Below, in pieces: positions 40,513 through 50,428 of a DNA stretch of 64,000 nt. Position 1 is the stretch's first letter, and the number at the start of each line of letters is the position of its first letter. The stretch lies in contig NZ_PJRR01000019.1 of the NCBI RefSeq assembly GCF_002858865.1, positions 310,001-374,000 on the forward strand, read 5' to 3'. Source of the DNA: Caulobacter vibrioides (GTDB taxonomy: Bacteria > Pseudomonadota > Alphaproteobacteria > Caulobacterales > Caulobacteraceae). Under the pieces are notes generated by a model. It saw nothing but the letters and a program-made list of their open reading frames with translations. It was not told the origin of the DNA and searched no databases. The position numbers were made by a program, and so were the translations under genes.

Positions 40513-40880
40513 TCGAGGGCGCCCTTCTTCCATTCATAGATGAAGCCGACGGTCAGGACGCCCAGGAAGGTCATCATCGACCAGAAGGCGAACTGCGCCA
40601 CGTCTTGCGGCAGCTTCATCAAGGTGACCGCCCAGGGGAACAGGAACGCGACTTCCAGGTCGAAGATGATGAAGAGGATCGACACCAGGTAGAACCGGAC
40701 GTCGAACTTCATGCGCGCGTCGTCGAAGGCGTTGAAGCCGCACTCATAGGCGGACAGCTTTTCCGGGTCCGGCGCCTTGGGCGCGAGCACCGCGGCGGCG
40801 AGCAGGAAGACGATACCGATGGCCGCCGCGATCCCGAGAAAGATCACGATCGGCAGGTACTGGAGGAGGAAGGCGGTCAT
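40503..40880 (-). CDS. nuoA: NADH-quinone oxidoreductase subunit A
   Basis: 125 residues with three transmembrane helices and the conserved [22 protein letters not shown] loop that lines the quinone cavity. First gene of the nuoA-N operon, with a candidate promoter about 27 bp upstream. The operon continues without a clear terminator to nuoN and probably into birA-coaX-rnj. Confidence 0.96.
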   Translation of the reverse strand: MTAFLLQYLPIVIFLGIAAAIGIVFLLAAAVLAPKAPDPEKLSAYECGFNAFDDARMKFDVRFYLVSILFIIFDLEVAFLFPWAVTLMKLPQDVAQFAFWSMMTFLGVLTVGFIYEWKKGALEWE

Positions 40881-40906
40881 GACAGCCCTTGGCTTGAATC
40901 GAGCGG

Positions 40907-40935
40907 GTTGTAGCCCACTGTCGCGAGCGCTTCAA
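40907..40935 (-). promoter_or_regulatory. Candidate promoter of the nuo operon
   Basis: Minus-strand TTGAAG and TACAAC separated by 17 bp, ending about 27 bp before the nuoA ATG. It sits in a 199-bp divergent region shared with the tRNA-Asp genes. Motif matching by eye. Confidence 0.4.
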
Positions 40936-41000
40936 ACACCCGGCGCACATTGAGAAACGTTCGCAACGAGAGACGTTTTGTCGGTTCTTCGAGATGGCCG

Positions 41001-41029
41001 TTGACACGAGTCTTCACCCGACATATCAG
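41001..41029 (+). promoter_or_regulatory. Promoter of the tRNA-Asp pair
   Basis: TTGACA and TATCAG with a 17-bp spacer, ending about 50 bp upstream of the first tRNA-Asp. A near-consensus -35 is typical for stable RNA promoters. Confidence 0.65.
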
Positions 41030-41079
41030 ACGCGCCTCGCCGATTGGCGGGTCGCACTTTCGCCTCGGCGAAGGGGTAT

Positions 41080-41156
<77 letters not shown>

Positions 41157-41220
41157 CCCTTTCAGAGGTGATACGCTTCCCTCCTCGGTCACGGACGACC
41201 GTCGCGCCCTGGCGCACGAC

Positions 41221-41297
<77 letters not shown>

Positions 41298-41373
41298 CCG
41301 TCCATCTCCCTGGAAATCATGAAGTTACACAGTGGAAGCTTGTGTCTGTCGCTGCATGCGCCATCTAGCGGAC

Positions 41374-42369
41374 ATGACCAGCGCCGCTCTTCCGCCCATT
41401 TCAGTTCTTGACCTTGCGCCCGTTCCGCAAGGCTCCAGTGTCGGGCAGGCGCTGAGAAACAGCATCGATCTGGCGCAACATGCTGAAACGCTCGGGTTTC
41501 ACCGCTACTGGCTCGCCGAGCACCACAACATGCCGGGAATCGCCAGCGCGGCGACGGCCGTGGTCATCGGTCAGATCGCGGCCGCGACGACAACGATTCG
41601 GGTCGGCTCAGGCGGCGTCATGCTGCCAAACCATGCACCACTGATGGTGGCCGAGCAGTTTGGCACCCTGAACGCGCTCTATCCTGGACGCATTGATCTA
41701 GGCCTGGGCCGCGCGCCAGGTACGGATCAAGCGACGATGCGGGCCTTGCGACGCTATGCTGGCGCGGTCGATTCGTTCGCTCAGGACGTTGTTGAGCTGC
41801 AGCACTGGTTCAAGCCGGCGAGCGTGGATCATAGCGTGCGCGCCGTCCCGGGCGAGAGCCAGGACGTTCCCATCTGGATTCTGGGCTCCTCGACCTGGGG
41901 CGCGCAGCTGGCGGCGGCGCTGGGCCTGCCCTACGCCTTCGCCGCGCACTTTGCGCCGGACGCCCTGATCGAGGCCCTGACGCTGTACCGCCGCCATTTC
42001 AAGCCGTCGGAAAGCCTGGACCGCCCCTACGCCATGGTCTGCATCGGCGTTTGCGCCGCCGACACCGACGAGGAGGCCAAGCGGCTGTCGACCTCGACTC
42101 AGCAGCAGTTCCTGGCCTTGCGGCGTGGGCGTCCGGGCCTTCTGCCGCCGCCGGTGGACGATATTCGCGAGCACGCCTCACCGGGCGAGCTGGCGGGGCT
42201 GGATCACACGCTGCAGTACGCCGCAATCGGCTCGCCTGAGACGGTGAGGCGCAAGATCGACAGAGTGCTCGAACTGACAGGCGCGGACGAACTGATGGCC
42301 GCCGCCCAGATCCATGATCACGCGGCGCGCAGGCGCAGCTATGAGATCTTGGCGTCCTTGCGAGCCTAG
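41374..42369 (+). CDS. LLM class flavin-dependent oxidoreductase (luciferase-like)
   Basis: 331 residues with the bacterial-luciferase TIM-barrel fold. The N-terminus [15 protein letters not shown], the motif [17 protein letters not shown] and [21 protein letters not shown] are characteristic of the group often annotated as alkane-monooxygenase-like LLM oxidoreductases. A flavin-linked oxidation is likely; the substrate is unknown. I start at 41374 (MTSAALPP) because the upstream 14 codons are Cys-rich and unlike family N-termini. It converges on the glycosyltransferase gene with a 4-bp overlap. Confidence 0.85.
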   Translation: MTSAALPPISVLDLAPVPQGSSVGQALRNSIDLAQHAETLGFHRYWLAEHHNMPGIASAATAVVIGQIAAATTTIRVGSGGVMLPNHAPLMVAEQFGTLNALYPGRIDLGLGRAPGTDQATMRALRRYAGAVDSFAQDVVELQHWFKPASVDHSVRAVPGESQDVPIWILGSSTWGAQLAAALGLPYAFAAHFAPDALIEALTLYRRHFKPSESLDRPYAMVCIGVCAADTDEEAKRLSTSTQQQFLALRRGRPGLLPPPVDDIREHASPGELAGLDHTLQYAAIGSPETVRRKIDRVLELTGADELMAAAQIHDHAARRRSYEILASLRA

Positions 42370-43574
42370 TGGCCCGCGTGGGCCGAGGCGCTACTGAAGG
42401 CGCGTCGCCCCGTGAGCCGATCATAGATCAGGCAAAGCTCGGTAAAGACGGCATCCCAGCCATGCCGTTCGACCGCGCGGCGTCGCGCTGCCTCGCCCAC
42501 AACCGTCACGTCACGCTCGAACAGGGCCTCGATGGCGTCGGCGAACGCTGCAGCCTCCGAGGCCACCGAAAGCTGCCCGACCGCTGCATCCACCGACTCG
42601 GCGACTCCGCCGGCGGACACGCCCACGACCGGTAGGCCGCAGGCCATGGCTTCCAGCACGATCAACCCGAAAGGTTCGTTGTCGTTGGCGTGAACAAAGG
42701 CGTCGCAACTGGCGAGGATGGACGCCAGTTCGACGGGATCGCGGACATAGTCGATGCAGAGCGTCCGGTCGCTGACCGGAGCGCCACCTCCCGCCCCGAC
42801 AAACAAGAGCTTGTAGGGGTCACCCAACCGTTCGACGGCGGCGACCAACACATCGAGCTTCTTTTCCCTGGCGGGGCGGCCGGCAAAAACCAGAAGCCGA
42901 TCCTTGGGCGAGAGGCCCAGCCGCCGCCTCAACCCGTCTCGATCCCCGCGCTCGGGATGGAAGATGGCCGTATCCACGCCGAGCGGCAGCCCGATCGCGT
43001 CGCGGACGCCTGCCTCGATCAGCCTTCCGGCGATGAAACGGCTGGGGGCCACGGCTTGATCGAACTGCCGATAGATCGCCGCCCAGCGCTTCTGTACGGG
43101 CTTCTCAGCCCAATCGCCGATATGCAGCGCGGCGAGCTTTCCAAGGTCGGTATGACAGAACCCGACCACCGGCACACCCAGCGCGTCGCCAGCGCGCAGC
43201 GCCGCGAGACCTGGCGTGTAGGGATCCCCCGCCTCGATGAGGTCGGGCTGTTGGCGGATCAGACGCTCCATCCATGTCTGTTTCACGACCGGCCAGCGGT
43301 AGCCCGCTCCAAACGGCAACGGCGCAGCGTAGATGGACACCTGCCCGCGTCCGTCATGGAAATCGCGCGCGCCGGGGACGACCAGCGTATGGCGAACATC
43401 GGGACGGTGTGAGGCCAGCCACGCGCGCTTCGAGGACAGATAGCGGCGCACACCGCCGCTGCGGGGCGCATAGAGCATCGTGGTATCGACAAGACGGACC
43501 GGTTCGTCGCCGGGCGATCGGGTCTCAGGCTGGAGACCAGGGCCAAGACTCTGGGCGGGTCTCGTGTCCGTCAC
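42366..43574 (-). CDS. Glycosyltransferase family 4 (GT-B) protein
   Basis: 402 residues with two Rossmann domains. An N-terminal acceptor domain begins near residue 27 ([21 protein letters not shown]). The C-terminal donor domain has [18 protein letters not shown] and the retaining-GT E-x7-E motif in [22 protein letters not shown]. It likely adds a sugar to an envelope polysaccharide or glycolipid, donor unknown. It has no glycan-gene neighbours here, so its pathway cannot be inferred. Confidence 0.86.
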   Translation of the reverse strand: MTDTRPAQSLGPGLQPETRSPGDEPVRLVDTTMLYAPRSGGVRRYLSSKRAWLASHRPDVRHTLVVPGARDFHDGRGQVSIYAAPLPFGAGYRWPVVKQTWMERLIRQQPDLIEAGDPYTPGLAALRAGDALGVPVVGFCHTDLGKLAALHIGDWAEKPVQKRWAAIYRQFDQAVAPSRFIAGRLIEAGVRDAIGLPLGVDTAIFHPERGDRDGLRRRLGLSPKDRLLVFAGRPAREKKLDVLVAAVERLGDPYKLLFVGAGGGAPVSDRTLCIDYVRDPVELASILASCDAFVHANDNEPFGLIVLEAMACGLPVVGVSAGGVAESVDAAVGQLSVASEAAAFADAIEALFERDVTVVGEAARRRAVERHGWDAVFTELCLIYDRLTGRRAFSSASAHAGH

Positions 43575-43876
43575 GCCGAATCCTCATCGCTACTTTGGCC
43601 GCCTATTCGGCGCCAGATCGATAAAGCTTTTGCGACAGCTACGGTTCCTCGGCGCCACCAGAAGACTTTGGATGGACACCTCGACGCTTCGAGGCTTCCC
43701 GCAGCAACACCTCGACATGGGCGTTCACGCCTCGAAATTCGGAACACGCCAAGCGTTCGACGGCGGACAGAACCTCAGGGCGCTCAACGCGTTTCCGATC
43801 AGGTCAACAGCGCCCGCGACACCCGCCACGGCGATGCGGTCTGACCGCGCGAAACACTCGCTATCGATAGGGAGAA
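43575..43876. other. 302-bp gap without a recognisable gene
   Basis: It holds the upstream region of the glycosyltransferase gene and the 3' flank of tRNA-Val. Short frames here are Arg/Ser-rich or lack family resemblance. No tRNA, strong hairpin or repeat was seen. Confidence 0.5.
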
Positions 43877-43951
43877 TGGTGGGCAGTGAGGGGATCGAAC
43901 CCCCGACCCTCTCGGTGTAAACGAGACGCTCTACCGCTGAGCTAACTGCCC
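43877..43951 (-). tRNA. tRNA-Val(TAC)
   Basis: 75 nt including encoded CCA. Read on the minus strand it begins GGGCAGTTAGCTCAGC and carries the anticodon TAC in the loop TTTACAC. The T-arm is GGTTCGATCC and the acceptor is closed by ACTGCCC. Standard cloverleaf. Confidence 0.97.
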
Positions 43952-44003
43952 TGTTGGGTGGGCGCTTCTATCCGCCCTCGCCTTCCGCGCAAAGCGGAAA
44001 ACG

Positions 44004-44034
44004 AAAAGCGGGACGTCAAGCTCCGACGCCCCGC
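44004..44034 (-). terminator. Terminator after the HU gene
   Basis: On the minus strand a GC stem (GCGGGGCGTC with GACGTCCCGC, one bulge) is followed by TTTTCGTTTT. It lies about 25 bp past the HU stop codon. Confidence 0.75.
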
Positions 44035-44057
44035 CCTCGACACGATCGATATGCCGC

Positions 44058-44336
44058 CTAGCTGTTGAGCGAAGACTTCAGACCTTCGCCGACCTGGAAG
44101 CGGGCCGTCTTGGACGCGGGACGGTTGACGGTCTCACCGGTACGGGGATTACGCGCGGTTCCAGCCGCGCGGGTCACGGCCTTGAAGGTGCCAAAGCCGA
44201 CAAGACGCACGTCTTGGCCCGATTTCAGCGAGTCCGTAACCGCTTCGATAAAGGCTTCCAGCGCGTCCTTGGCCTGGTTCTTGTTGATGCCCGCCTTCTC
44301 GGCGATCGCCGTAACGAGCTCGGCTTTTGTGGTCAT
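44058..44336 (-). CDS. hup: DNA-binding protein HU
   Basis: 92-residue nucleoid protein of the HU/IHF family. The N-terminal helices (TTKAELVTAIAEKAGINKNQAKDAL) and the beta-arm motif GFGTFKAVTRAAGTARNPRTGE with the intercalating Pro are clear. It binds DNA without strong sequence preference. It has its own terminator and follows lon on the same strand with a 143-bp gap. The alternative IHF-alpha/beta assignment is less likely because the arm sequence and length fit HU. Confidence 0.94.
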   Translation of the reverse strand: MTTKAELVTAIAEKAGINKNQAKDALEAFIEAVTDSLKSGQDVRLVGFGTFKAVTRAAGTARNPRTGETVNRPASKTARFQVGEGLKSSLNS

Positions 44337-44430
44337 GTTTCTCTCCCAGCCTGAGCGGCAACGCTTTCATCGCTGACGACGCTGCGCTCGAAGAGGATTA
44401 TGGCGGTTGAAAAAGCCCCGTCAAACGCGA

Positions 44431-44455
44431 GCGGCGCGGGAAACTCCCGCGCCGC
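44431..44455 (-). terminator. Hairpin after lon
   Basis: Perfect 10-bp stem GCGGCGCGGG / CCCGCGCCGC with a 5-base loop, 24 bp past the lon stop. A T-run (CTTTTTC) follows only about 17 nt later, so termination may be imperfect and read into HU. Confidence 0.55.
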
Positions 44456-44479
44456 CTAAGTTACCATCGATAAGTTATC

Positions 44480-46879
44480 TTAGTGCGTCAGCATGGCGTC
44501 GCTGTCGCCGTCATCCTTCTTTGCAGAGGTGGTGATCGGCTCCTCAGCCTCGTTCCACTCCACCGGCGTCAGGGGGCCGGTCAGGGCATGCTTGAGCACC
44601 TCATCCACGGTCGACACCGGGATGATCTCAAGACCGTCCTTCACGGTTTGCGGCACATCCGCCAGGTCTTTCTCGTTCTCCTGCGGGATCAGGACCGTCT
44701 TCACGCCAGAGCGAAGTGCGGCGAGCAGCTTTTCCTTCAGGCCGCCGATCGCTGTAACGCGTCCCCGCAAGGTGATCTCGCCGGTCATGGCGATGTCCTT
44801 GCGGATCGGGATACCGGTCAGCACCGACACCATGGCCAGGGCCATGGCGATACCGGCCGAAGGCCCGTCCTTGGGCGTGGCGCCGTCCGGAACGTGGATG
44901 TGGACGTCGGTCTTCTCGAACACCGGCGGTTTGATGCCGAACTGCAGCGCGCGCGAGCGGACATAGCTGTTCGCGGCCGCGATCGACTCCTTCATCACGT
45001 CCTTCAGATTGCCGGTGATCTGCATACGACCCTTGCCCGGCATCTTCACGGCTTCGATCGTGAGAATGTCGCCGCCGAACTCGGTCCAGGCCAGGCCCGT
45101 TACGATACCGACCTGGTCGACCTCGTCGGTCTCACCGTAGCGGTACTTCTTCACGCCCGCGTACTTGGCCAGACGCTCGTCATCGATCGTGATCGAGGCG
45201 ACCTTTTCCCGGGCCAGATCCCGCACCGTTTTGCGCGCCAGGGCGCCCAGTTCCCGCTCCAACGACCGAACGCCGGCTTCCCGGGTGTAGTAGCGGATAA
45301 GGTCGCGGATCGCCTTGTCGGGGACGATGAACTCGGCCGGCTTCAAGCCGTGGTCCTTGGCCAGCTTGGGCAGGATGTGCCGCTTGGCGATCTCCAGCTT
45401 CTCGTCCTCGGTGTAGCCGGGGATGCGGATGATCTCCATGCGGTCCAGCAGCGGCTGGGGCATGTTCAGGCTGTTGGCCGTCGTGACGAACATCACCTGC
45501 GACAGGTCGTAGTCGACCTCCAGGTAGTGATCGCCGAAGGTCGAGTTCTGCGACGGGTCCAGCACCTCGAGCAGCGCCGAGGCCGGATCGCCGCGATAGT
45601 CGCTGCCCATCTTGTCGATCTCGTCCAGCAGGACGAAGGCGTTGGTCGTCTTGGCCTTCTTCATCGACTGGACGACCTTGCCGGGCATCGAGCCGATGTA
45701 GGTGCGGCGGTGACCGCGGATCTCGGCTTCATCGCGCACGCCGCCCAGGCTCATGCGCACGAACTCGCGGCCGGTCGCCTTGGCGATCGACTTGCCCAGC
45801 GAGGTCTTGCCCACGCCCGGAGGGCCGACAAGGCAGAGGATCGGCCCCTTCAGCGAGTTGGTGCGCGCCTGCACGGCCAGATACTCAAGGATCCGCTCCT
45901 TGACCTTCTCCAGACCATAGTGGTCGGCGTCCAGGATGCCCTCGCTCTCGACGAGGTCGATCTTCTTGGTCTTGGCCTTGCCCCACGGGATCGACAGCAG
46001 CCAGTCCAGGTAGTTCCGGACCACAGTGCTTTCGGCCGACATCGGGCTCATGTTGCGCAGCTTCTTCAGCTCGCTCTCGGCCTTGGTGCGGGCTTCCTTG
46101 GAAAGCTTGGTCTTCTTGATCCGCTTCTCGAGATCGATCAGCTCGTCGCGCGCATCGTCAGGATCGCCCAGCTCGCGCTGGATCGCCTTCATCTGCTCGT
46201 TGAGGTAATATTCGCGCTGGGTCTTCTCCATCTGGCGCTTCACGCGCGAGCGGATCTTCTTCTCGACCTGCAGCACCGAGATCTCGCCCTCCATCAGGGC
46301 GAACACCTTCTCCAAGCGCTTCACGACGTCGAAGATTTCCAGCAGGTTCTGCTTGTCGCCGATCTTCACCGACAGGTGCGCGGCGATGCTGTCGGCCAGC
46401 TTGCCGGGCTCAGCGATCTGCGGGATCGACGCCAGGGCCTCCGGCGGCACCTTCTTGTTCAGCTTCACGTAGTTTTCGAACTGCTCGACGACCGCCCGCG
46501 ACAACGCCTCGGCCTCAGGGCCCGCCCCATCGTCTTCGGAAACCTCGCCGATCTGAGCCTCATAGTAAGACTCCTGATCGGTGAAGCTCACGACGGCGGC
46601 GCGCGCCTTGCCTTCGACCAGAACCTTCACGGTGCCATCGGGCAGCTTCAGCAGCTGCAGCACGGTGGCCAGCACGCCGACCTCAAAGATGTCGCCCGGC
46701 GCCGGATCATCGTCAGCCGAGTTCTTCTGCGTCACGAGCAGGATCTGCTTATCGCCGCGCATCACCTCTTCGAGCGCGCGCACGGATTTATCGCGGCCCA
46801 CAAATAGCGGCACCACCATGTGCGGGAACACAACGATATCCCGCAGCGGCAAGACAGGAAGCGTACGTAGTTCGGACAT
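44480..46879 (-). CDS. lon: ATP-dependent protease La (Lon)
   Basis: 799 residues, full length. The N-terminal substrate domain begins [26 protein letters not shown]. The AAA+ module has Walker [25 protein letters not shown] and Walker [11 protein letters not shown]. The C-terminal protease domain holds the catalytic Ser in [14 protein letters not shown] and the Lys partner about 40 residues later. It degrades misfolded proteins and, in Caulobacter, regulators such as DnaA and CcrM (known). A heat-shock-type promoter candidate lies 120 bp upstream. Confidence 0.97.
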   Translation of the reverse strand: MSELRTLPVLPLRDIVVFPHMVVPLFVGRDKSVRALEEVMRGDKQILLVTQKNSADDDPAPGDIFEVGVLATVLQLLKLPDGTVKVLVEGKARAAVVSFTDQESYYEAQIGEVSEDDGAGPEAEALSRAVVEQFENYVKLNKKVPPEALASIPQIAEPGKLADSIAAHLSVKIGDKQNLLEIFDVVKRLEKVFALMEGEISVLQVEKKIRSRVKRQMEKTQREYYLNEQMKAIQRELGDPDDARDELIDLEKRIKKTKLSKEARTKAESELKKLRNMSPMSAESTVVRNYLDWLLSIPWGKAKTKKIDLVESEGILDADHYGLEKVKERILEYLAVQARTNSLKGPILCLVGPPGVGKTSLGKSIAKATGREFVRMSLGGVRDEAEIRGHRRTYIGSMPGKVVQSMKKAKTTNAFVLLDEIDKMGSDYRGDPASALLEVLDPSQNSTFGDHYLEVDYDLSQVMFVTTANSLNMPQPLLDRMEIIRIPGYTEDEKLEIAKRHILPKLAKDHGLKPAEFIVPDKAIRDLIRYYTREAGVRSLERELGALARKTVRDLAREKVASITIDDERLAKYAGVKKYRYGETDEVDQVGIVTGLAWTEFGGDILTIEAVKMPGKGRMQITGNLKDVMKESIAAANSYVRSRALQFGIKPPVFEKTDVHIHVPDGATPKDGPSAGIAMALAMVSVLTGIPIRKDIAMTGEITLRGRVTAIGGLKEKLLAALRSGVKTVLIPQENEKDLADVPQTVKDGLEIIPVSTVDEVLKHALTGPLTPVEWNEAEEPITTSAKKDDGDSDAMLTH

Positions 46880-46999
46880 GTTCTCAATACTCCCGGCCGA
46901 GGCCCTGAAAGGCGCCTGGCCATGCGGGCCGCCGTAACACCAGACGATGCGCCTGAGTCGATCAGCCCGTCCGCCCGGGACTGGGCGAATGGTCGTTAT

Positions 47000-47029
47000 T
47001 TATGTGGACGTTTTACAACACGGTTCAAG
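47000..47029 (-). promoter_or_regulatory. Candidate sigma-32 (heat-shock) promoter for lon
   Basis: On the minus strand CTTGAA (47024-47029) and CCACATAA (47000-47007) are separated by 16 bp, resembling the CTTGAA...CCCCATNT heat-shock pattern. lon is a heat-shock gene in Caulobacter (established), so a sigma-32 promoter is expected here; this is the best match by eye. Confidence 0.45.
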
Positions 47030-47219
47030 CGCGCTCGCCCAACAGCGGCGACTGGTCGCGCGACACCGGTCAAGTTGAGCGCCCTATGCCTCTTTGACGG
47101 CAAAACGCAGAAGAAAAGACCTCACATCTCCCCGCTGGTGGCGCATGCGCGGCGTTCACGCCTCGCACGGCCAGTGCAACGAGGCTTCGAAAGCACGCGC
47201 TCGAGGCCAGTTATCCACG

Positions 47220-47250
47220 AAAAAGGCGCGCCATCCGATGATGGCGCGCC
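47220..47250 (-). terminator. Terminator after clpX
   Basis: Perfect stem GGCGCGCCAT / ATGGCGCGCC with a 6-base loop, followed on the minus strand by TTTTT. It lies 23 bp past the clpX stop codon. Confidence 0.9.
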
Positions 47251-47273
47251 CTAATCGCTGCAGGAGGCTTCGG

Positions 47274-48536
47274 TTAGGCCGAGGCCGCCCCACCCTTTTT
47301 CTCGGCATAGATCAGCAGCGGCTGAGCCCGGCCTTCGACGACCTCGGCGTTGACCACCACTTCCTCGACGCCCTCGTAGGTCGGCAGCTCGAACATGGTC
47401 TCCAGCAGGATGCCTTCCATGATCGAGCGCAGGCCGCGCGCGCCGGTCTTGCGCGCGATAGCCTTCTTGGCCACCTGATGCAGAGCATCTTCGGTGAAGG
47501 TCAGGCCGATGTTCTCCATCTCGAACAGGCGCTGATACTGCTTGACGAAGGCGTTCTTCGGCTCGGTCAGGATCTTGACCAGGGCGGCCTCGTCCAGATC
47601 CTCCAGCGTGGCGACCACCGGCAGACGGCCGATGAACTCCGGGATCAGGCCGAAACGCTGCAGGTCGTCGGGCTCGACGTTCCGAAGGATCTCGCCCGTC
47701 CGGCGCTCTTCGGGATCGGTCACCTTGGCGCCGAAGCCGATCGACTTGGCCGCGCCGCGCGCCGAGATGATCTTCTCCAGGCCAGCGAAGGCGCCGCCAC
47801 AGATGAACAGGATGTTCGTCGTGTCGACCTGCAGGAACTCCTGCTGAGGATGCTTGCGCCCGCCCTGCGGCGGCACGGAGGCGACCGTGCCTTCCATGAT
47901 CTTCAGCAGAGCCTGCTGCACGCCCTCGCCCGACACGTCGCGAGTGATCGACGGGTTGTCGGACTTGCGGCTGATCTTGTCGATTTCGTCGATGTAGACG
48001 ATGCCGCGCTGGGCGCGCTCGACGTTGTAGTCGGCGGCCTGCAGCAGCTTCAGCACGATGTTCTCGACGTCTTCGCCGACGTAACCGGCTTCGGTCAGCG
48101 TCGTGGCGTCCGCCATCGTGAACGGAACGTCGATGATTCGGGCCAGCGTCTGCGCCAGCAGGGTCTTACCCGTACCGGTCGGACCGACCAGCAGGATGTT
48201 CGACTTGGCCAGTTCGACGTCGTTATTCTTCGAAGCGTGGTTCAGCCGCTTGTAGTGATTGTGCACAGCGACCGCGAGGACCTTCTTAGCGTGACCTTGA
48301 CCGATCACGTAATCATCCAGGACTTCGCAGATTTCGCGCGGCGTCGGGACGCCGTCCTTAGACTTCACGAAGGCGATCTTGTGCTCTTCGCGGATGATGT
48401 CCATGCAGAGCTCGACGCATTCATCGCAAATGAACACCGTCGGTCCCGCGATGAGCTTGCGCACCTCATGTTGGCTCTTCCCGCAGAAAGAGCAGTACAG
48501 GGTGCTTTTCGTGTCGCCGCTCGCGGCTTTCGTCAT
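47274..48536 (-). CDS. clpX: ATP-dependent Clp protease ATP-binding subunit ClpX
   Basis: 420 residues. The N-terminal zinc-binding domain has CSFCGK and CDECVELC (about residues 14-42). The AAA+ domain carries Walker [16 protein letters not shown], Walker [10 protein letters not shown] and the sensor-2 region [10 protein letters not shown]; an IGF-like loop (SIGFGAKV) contacts ClpP. ClpXP drives Caulobacter cell-cycle proteolysis, including CtrA (known). It is not in an operon with clpP: cicA lies between on the opposite strand, and clpX has its own terminator. Confidence 0.97.
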   Translation of the reverse strand: MTKAASGDTKSTLYCSFCGKSQHEVRKLIAGPTVFICDECVELCMDIIREEHKIAFVKSKDGVPTPREICEVLDDYVIGQGHAKKVLAVAVHNHYKRLNHASKNNDVELAKSNILLVGPTGTGKTLLAQTLARIIDVPFTMADATTLTEAGYVGEDVENIVLKLLQAADYNVERAQRGIVYIDEIDKISRKSDNPSITRDVSGEGVQQALLKIMEGTVASVPPQGGRKHPQQEFLQVDTTNILFICGGAFAGLEKIISARGAAKSIGFGAKVTDPEERRTGEILRNVEPDDLQRFGLIPEFIGRLPVVATLEDLDEAALVKILTEPKNAFVKQYQRLFEMENIGLTFTEDALHQVAKKAIARKTGARGLRSIMEGILLETMFELPTYEGVEEVVVNAEVVEGRAQPLLIYAEKKGGAASA

Positions 48537-48871
48537 GATCGCTTCTCACACTATGGCGACTACGGCTTACGCCGAGACGCCCCTTCCGAGCGCATACGCC
48601 GCCACCGAAGCAAGCAGAATACACGCCGGGAGTTGTCTAATCCTTGACATTCCCCGATCCGGGCCAGGTTCACAAGCCTCGCCGGATCCTTTCGGCCGTG
48701 AAACGCGTGAACCCGTCTGATCGTGTCATGGGCTCCTCACTAAATTGGGCGATTGGCCCCCTCGTGCAAGCGCCGTGCGCCTAGGCCCTTACGGCTCTGA
48801 GCGGATAGCCTTATTACCAAACGAGGATTCGTGAGGAACCAGGCGCGTCGGACGTGCTTGAATGGAAGTAG
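48537..48871. other. Divergent regulatory region clpX / cicA
   Basis: 335 bp between divergent starts, with no credible gene. It must hold the clpX promoter(s) on the minus strand and the cicA promoter on the plus strand. I could not settle on specific boxes by eye. Confidence 0.4.
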
Positions 48872-49540
48872 ATGGCTAAGCGTTCTTGGATGGCTAAGGG
48901 ATTGAGCGCCTCGCGCCCGATGACCGGCGAAATGGGGCATGAGCCGTTGCTCGTGGCCTTCGATTTCGACGGCACCCTGACCGTGAAGGACAGCTTCAAT
49001 GCTTTCCTGAAGTGGCGTGCAGGCCCGCGGTGGTCTCTTGGCGTGCTGCGCCTGACGCCGGCGCTCATCGCCTATGTGTTCGATCGCAATCGCGGAAAGC
49101 TCAAGGCCGCCGCGGTGCGCCAGTTCCTCAAGGGTGCGACCGTCGCCCAGATCGAGAACGACGCCCGCGCCTTCGCCGAGGCGTTCGCCCCGTCGCTGTT
49201 GCGCCCTGACGCGGTGGCGGTCTGGCGTGGATGGCGGGCCAAGGGAGCGAAGATGGTGATCGTGACCGCGTCTCCCGACCTCATCGTGGCGCCCTTCGCG
49301 CGCGGACTCGGCGCCGACCTGCTGATCGGCACGCGTCTGCGATGCTCGGACGACGGACGCATCCTGGGCGGCCTCGACGGGAACAACTGCCGGGCGAAAG
49401 AGAAGGTGATCCGCCTGCGCGAGGTCTTCGGGCCCGACGTTCGCCTCACGGCTGCCTATGGCGACACCTCCGGCGACACCGAGATGCTCGCGATCGCCGA
49501 TGAGAAGGGCTACCGGATTTTCCGGGGCAAGCCGGCCTAA
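48872..49540 (+). CDS. cicA: HAD-IB phosphatase-like protein CicA
   Basis: Up to 222 residues; in-frame ATGs at 48920 or 48932 would give a shorter protein starting nearer the first motif. Motif I is VAFDFDGTLTVKDSF, motif II VIVTASPD, and motif IV AAYGDTSGDTEML, so it is a complete HAD subfamily IB phosphatase. In Caulobacter the gene lying between clpX and clpP on the opposite strand is cicA, a phosphatase-family gene that is deleterious in excess; I assign the symbol from position and family. It converges with clpP on a shared terminator. Substrate unknown. Confidence 0.82.
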   Translation: MAKRSWMAKGLSASRPMTGEMGHEPLLVAFDFDGTLTVKDSFNAFLKWRAGPRWSLGVLRLTPALIAYVFDRNRGKLKAAAVRQFLKGATVAQIENDARAFAEAFAPSLLRPDAVAVWRGWRAKGAKMVIVTASPDLIVAPFARGLGADLLIGTRLRCSDDGRILGGLDGNNCRAKEKVIRLREVFGPDVRLTAAYGDTSGDTEMLAIADEKGYRIFRGKPA

Positions 49541-49566
49541 CCGATCCGCCTGGCGATCAACGCAAC

Positions 49567-49599
49567 AAAAAAGCCGCCGACCTCCTGGCCGGCGGCTTT
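49567..49599. terminator. Bidirectional terminator between cicA and clpP
   Basis: AAGCCGCCG and CGGCGGCTT form a stem flanked by an A-run on the left and a short T-run on the right, so it can end transcription from both the cicA side and the clpP side. Confidence 0.85.
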
Positions 49600-49618
49600 G
49601 TCGTTGAAGCGCTGAGGC

Positions 49619-50251
49619 TTATTCAGCGCCGGCTTCAGCCGCGTCGCGGCTGTCGTAGACGTGGTCGACCAGGCCCCAGGCCTTGGCCTCGTCGGCGCTC
49701 ATGAAGTGGTCGCGGTCCAGGGTGCGCTCGACCTCTTCATAGGTGCGGCCGCAATGCTTGACGTAAATCTCGTTCAGGCGGCGCTTGGTCTTGATGATGT
49801 CCTCGGCGTGACGCTCGATATCCGAAGCCTGACCCCGGAAGCCGCCCGACGGCTGGTGCACCATGATCCGCGCGTTCGGCAGCGAAATACGCTGACCAGC
49901 GGCACCGGCGGCCAGAAGCAGCGAACCCATCGAGGCGGCCATGCCCATGCAGACCGTCGAGACCGGGCTCTTGATGTACTGCATGGTGTCATAGATCGCG
50001 AGACCAGCCGTCACCACGCCGCCCGGCGAGTTGATGTACATGGCGATTTCCTTCTTCGGGTTCTCGGACTCGAGGAAGAGCAGCTGCGCGCAGATCAGGC
50101 TGGCCATGCCGTCCTCGACCGGACCGGTCAGGAAGATGATCCGTTCCTTCAACAGGCGCGAGAAGATGTCGAAAGCGCGCTCACCGCGGCTGGTCTGCTC
50201 GACCACCATCGGCACCAGGTTCATCGCCGTCGAAACCGGATCGTACATCAT
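49619..50251 (-). CDS. clpP: ATP-dependent Clp protease proteolytic subunit ClpP
   Basis: About 210 residues. The serine protease triad is visible: Ser in [12 protein letters not shown], His in [12 protein letters not shown] and Asp in [10 protein letters not shown]. The N-terminus [24 protein letters not shown] is the typical ClpP start of mature protein. I start at ATG 50251 (with AGGGTG upstream); ATG 50248 or GTG 50260 are close alternatives. It forms the proteolytic chamber for ClpX and ClpA. Its gene is downstream of tig, with the tig terminator between. Confidence 0.96.
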   Translation of the reverse strand: MMYDPVSTAMNLVPMVVEQTSRGERAFDIFSRLLKERIIFLTGPVEDGMASLICAQLLFLESENPKKEIAMYINSPGGVVTAGLAIYDTMQYIKSPVSTVCMGMAASMGSLLLAAGAAGQRISLPNARIMVHQPSGGFRGQASDIERHAEDIIKTKRRLNEIYVKHCGRTYEEVERTLDRDHFMSADEAKAWGLVDHVYDSRDAAEAGAE

Positions 50252-50373
50252 GGGGATCACCCTTTTTGTGTGTGCTGGCGACGCGGAAACGAATCAGCCT
50301 CCGCGTGGCGTCGCTCACGCATATCGCGTTCCCCTTAACAGGTTGCAAGGAGCGCGCGACGCGGCCTGAAACG

Positions 50374-50402
50374 AAAAAGGCGCGGCCCTCGCGAGCCGCG
50401 CC
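50374..50402 (-). terminator. Terminator after tig
   Basis: Stem GGCGCGGC / GCCGCGCC with an 8-base loop followed on the minus strand by TTTTTCG, 27 bp past the trigger factor stop. clpP therefore needs its own promoter in the 122 bp beyond. Confidence 0.85.
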
Positions 50403-50428
50403 TCGTTCAATTCCAGCCTGGCGAAGCC

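Larger units (their letters stand above)
46880..47273. other. lon upstream region and clpX 3' flank
   Basis: 394 bp with no credible gene. The right part holds the clpX terminator (47220-47250), the middle a candidate heat-shock promoter for lon (47000-47029), and the rest forms the lon leader of about 110 nt. Confidence 0.5.

Noticed and set aside
43480..43920. 146-codon frame upstream of tRNA-Val
   Set aside because: It runs into the tRNA gene and shows no domain, so it is not a believable protein.
44483..46807. 774-codon frame antisense to lon
   Set aside because: Composition is His/Arg/Leu-rich repetitive shadow of the real lon codons, with no motifs.
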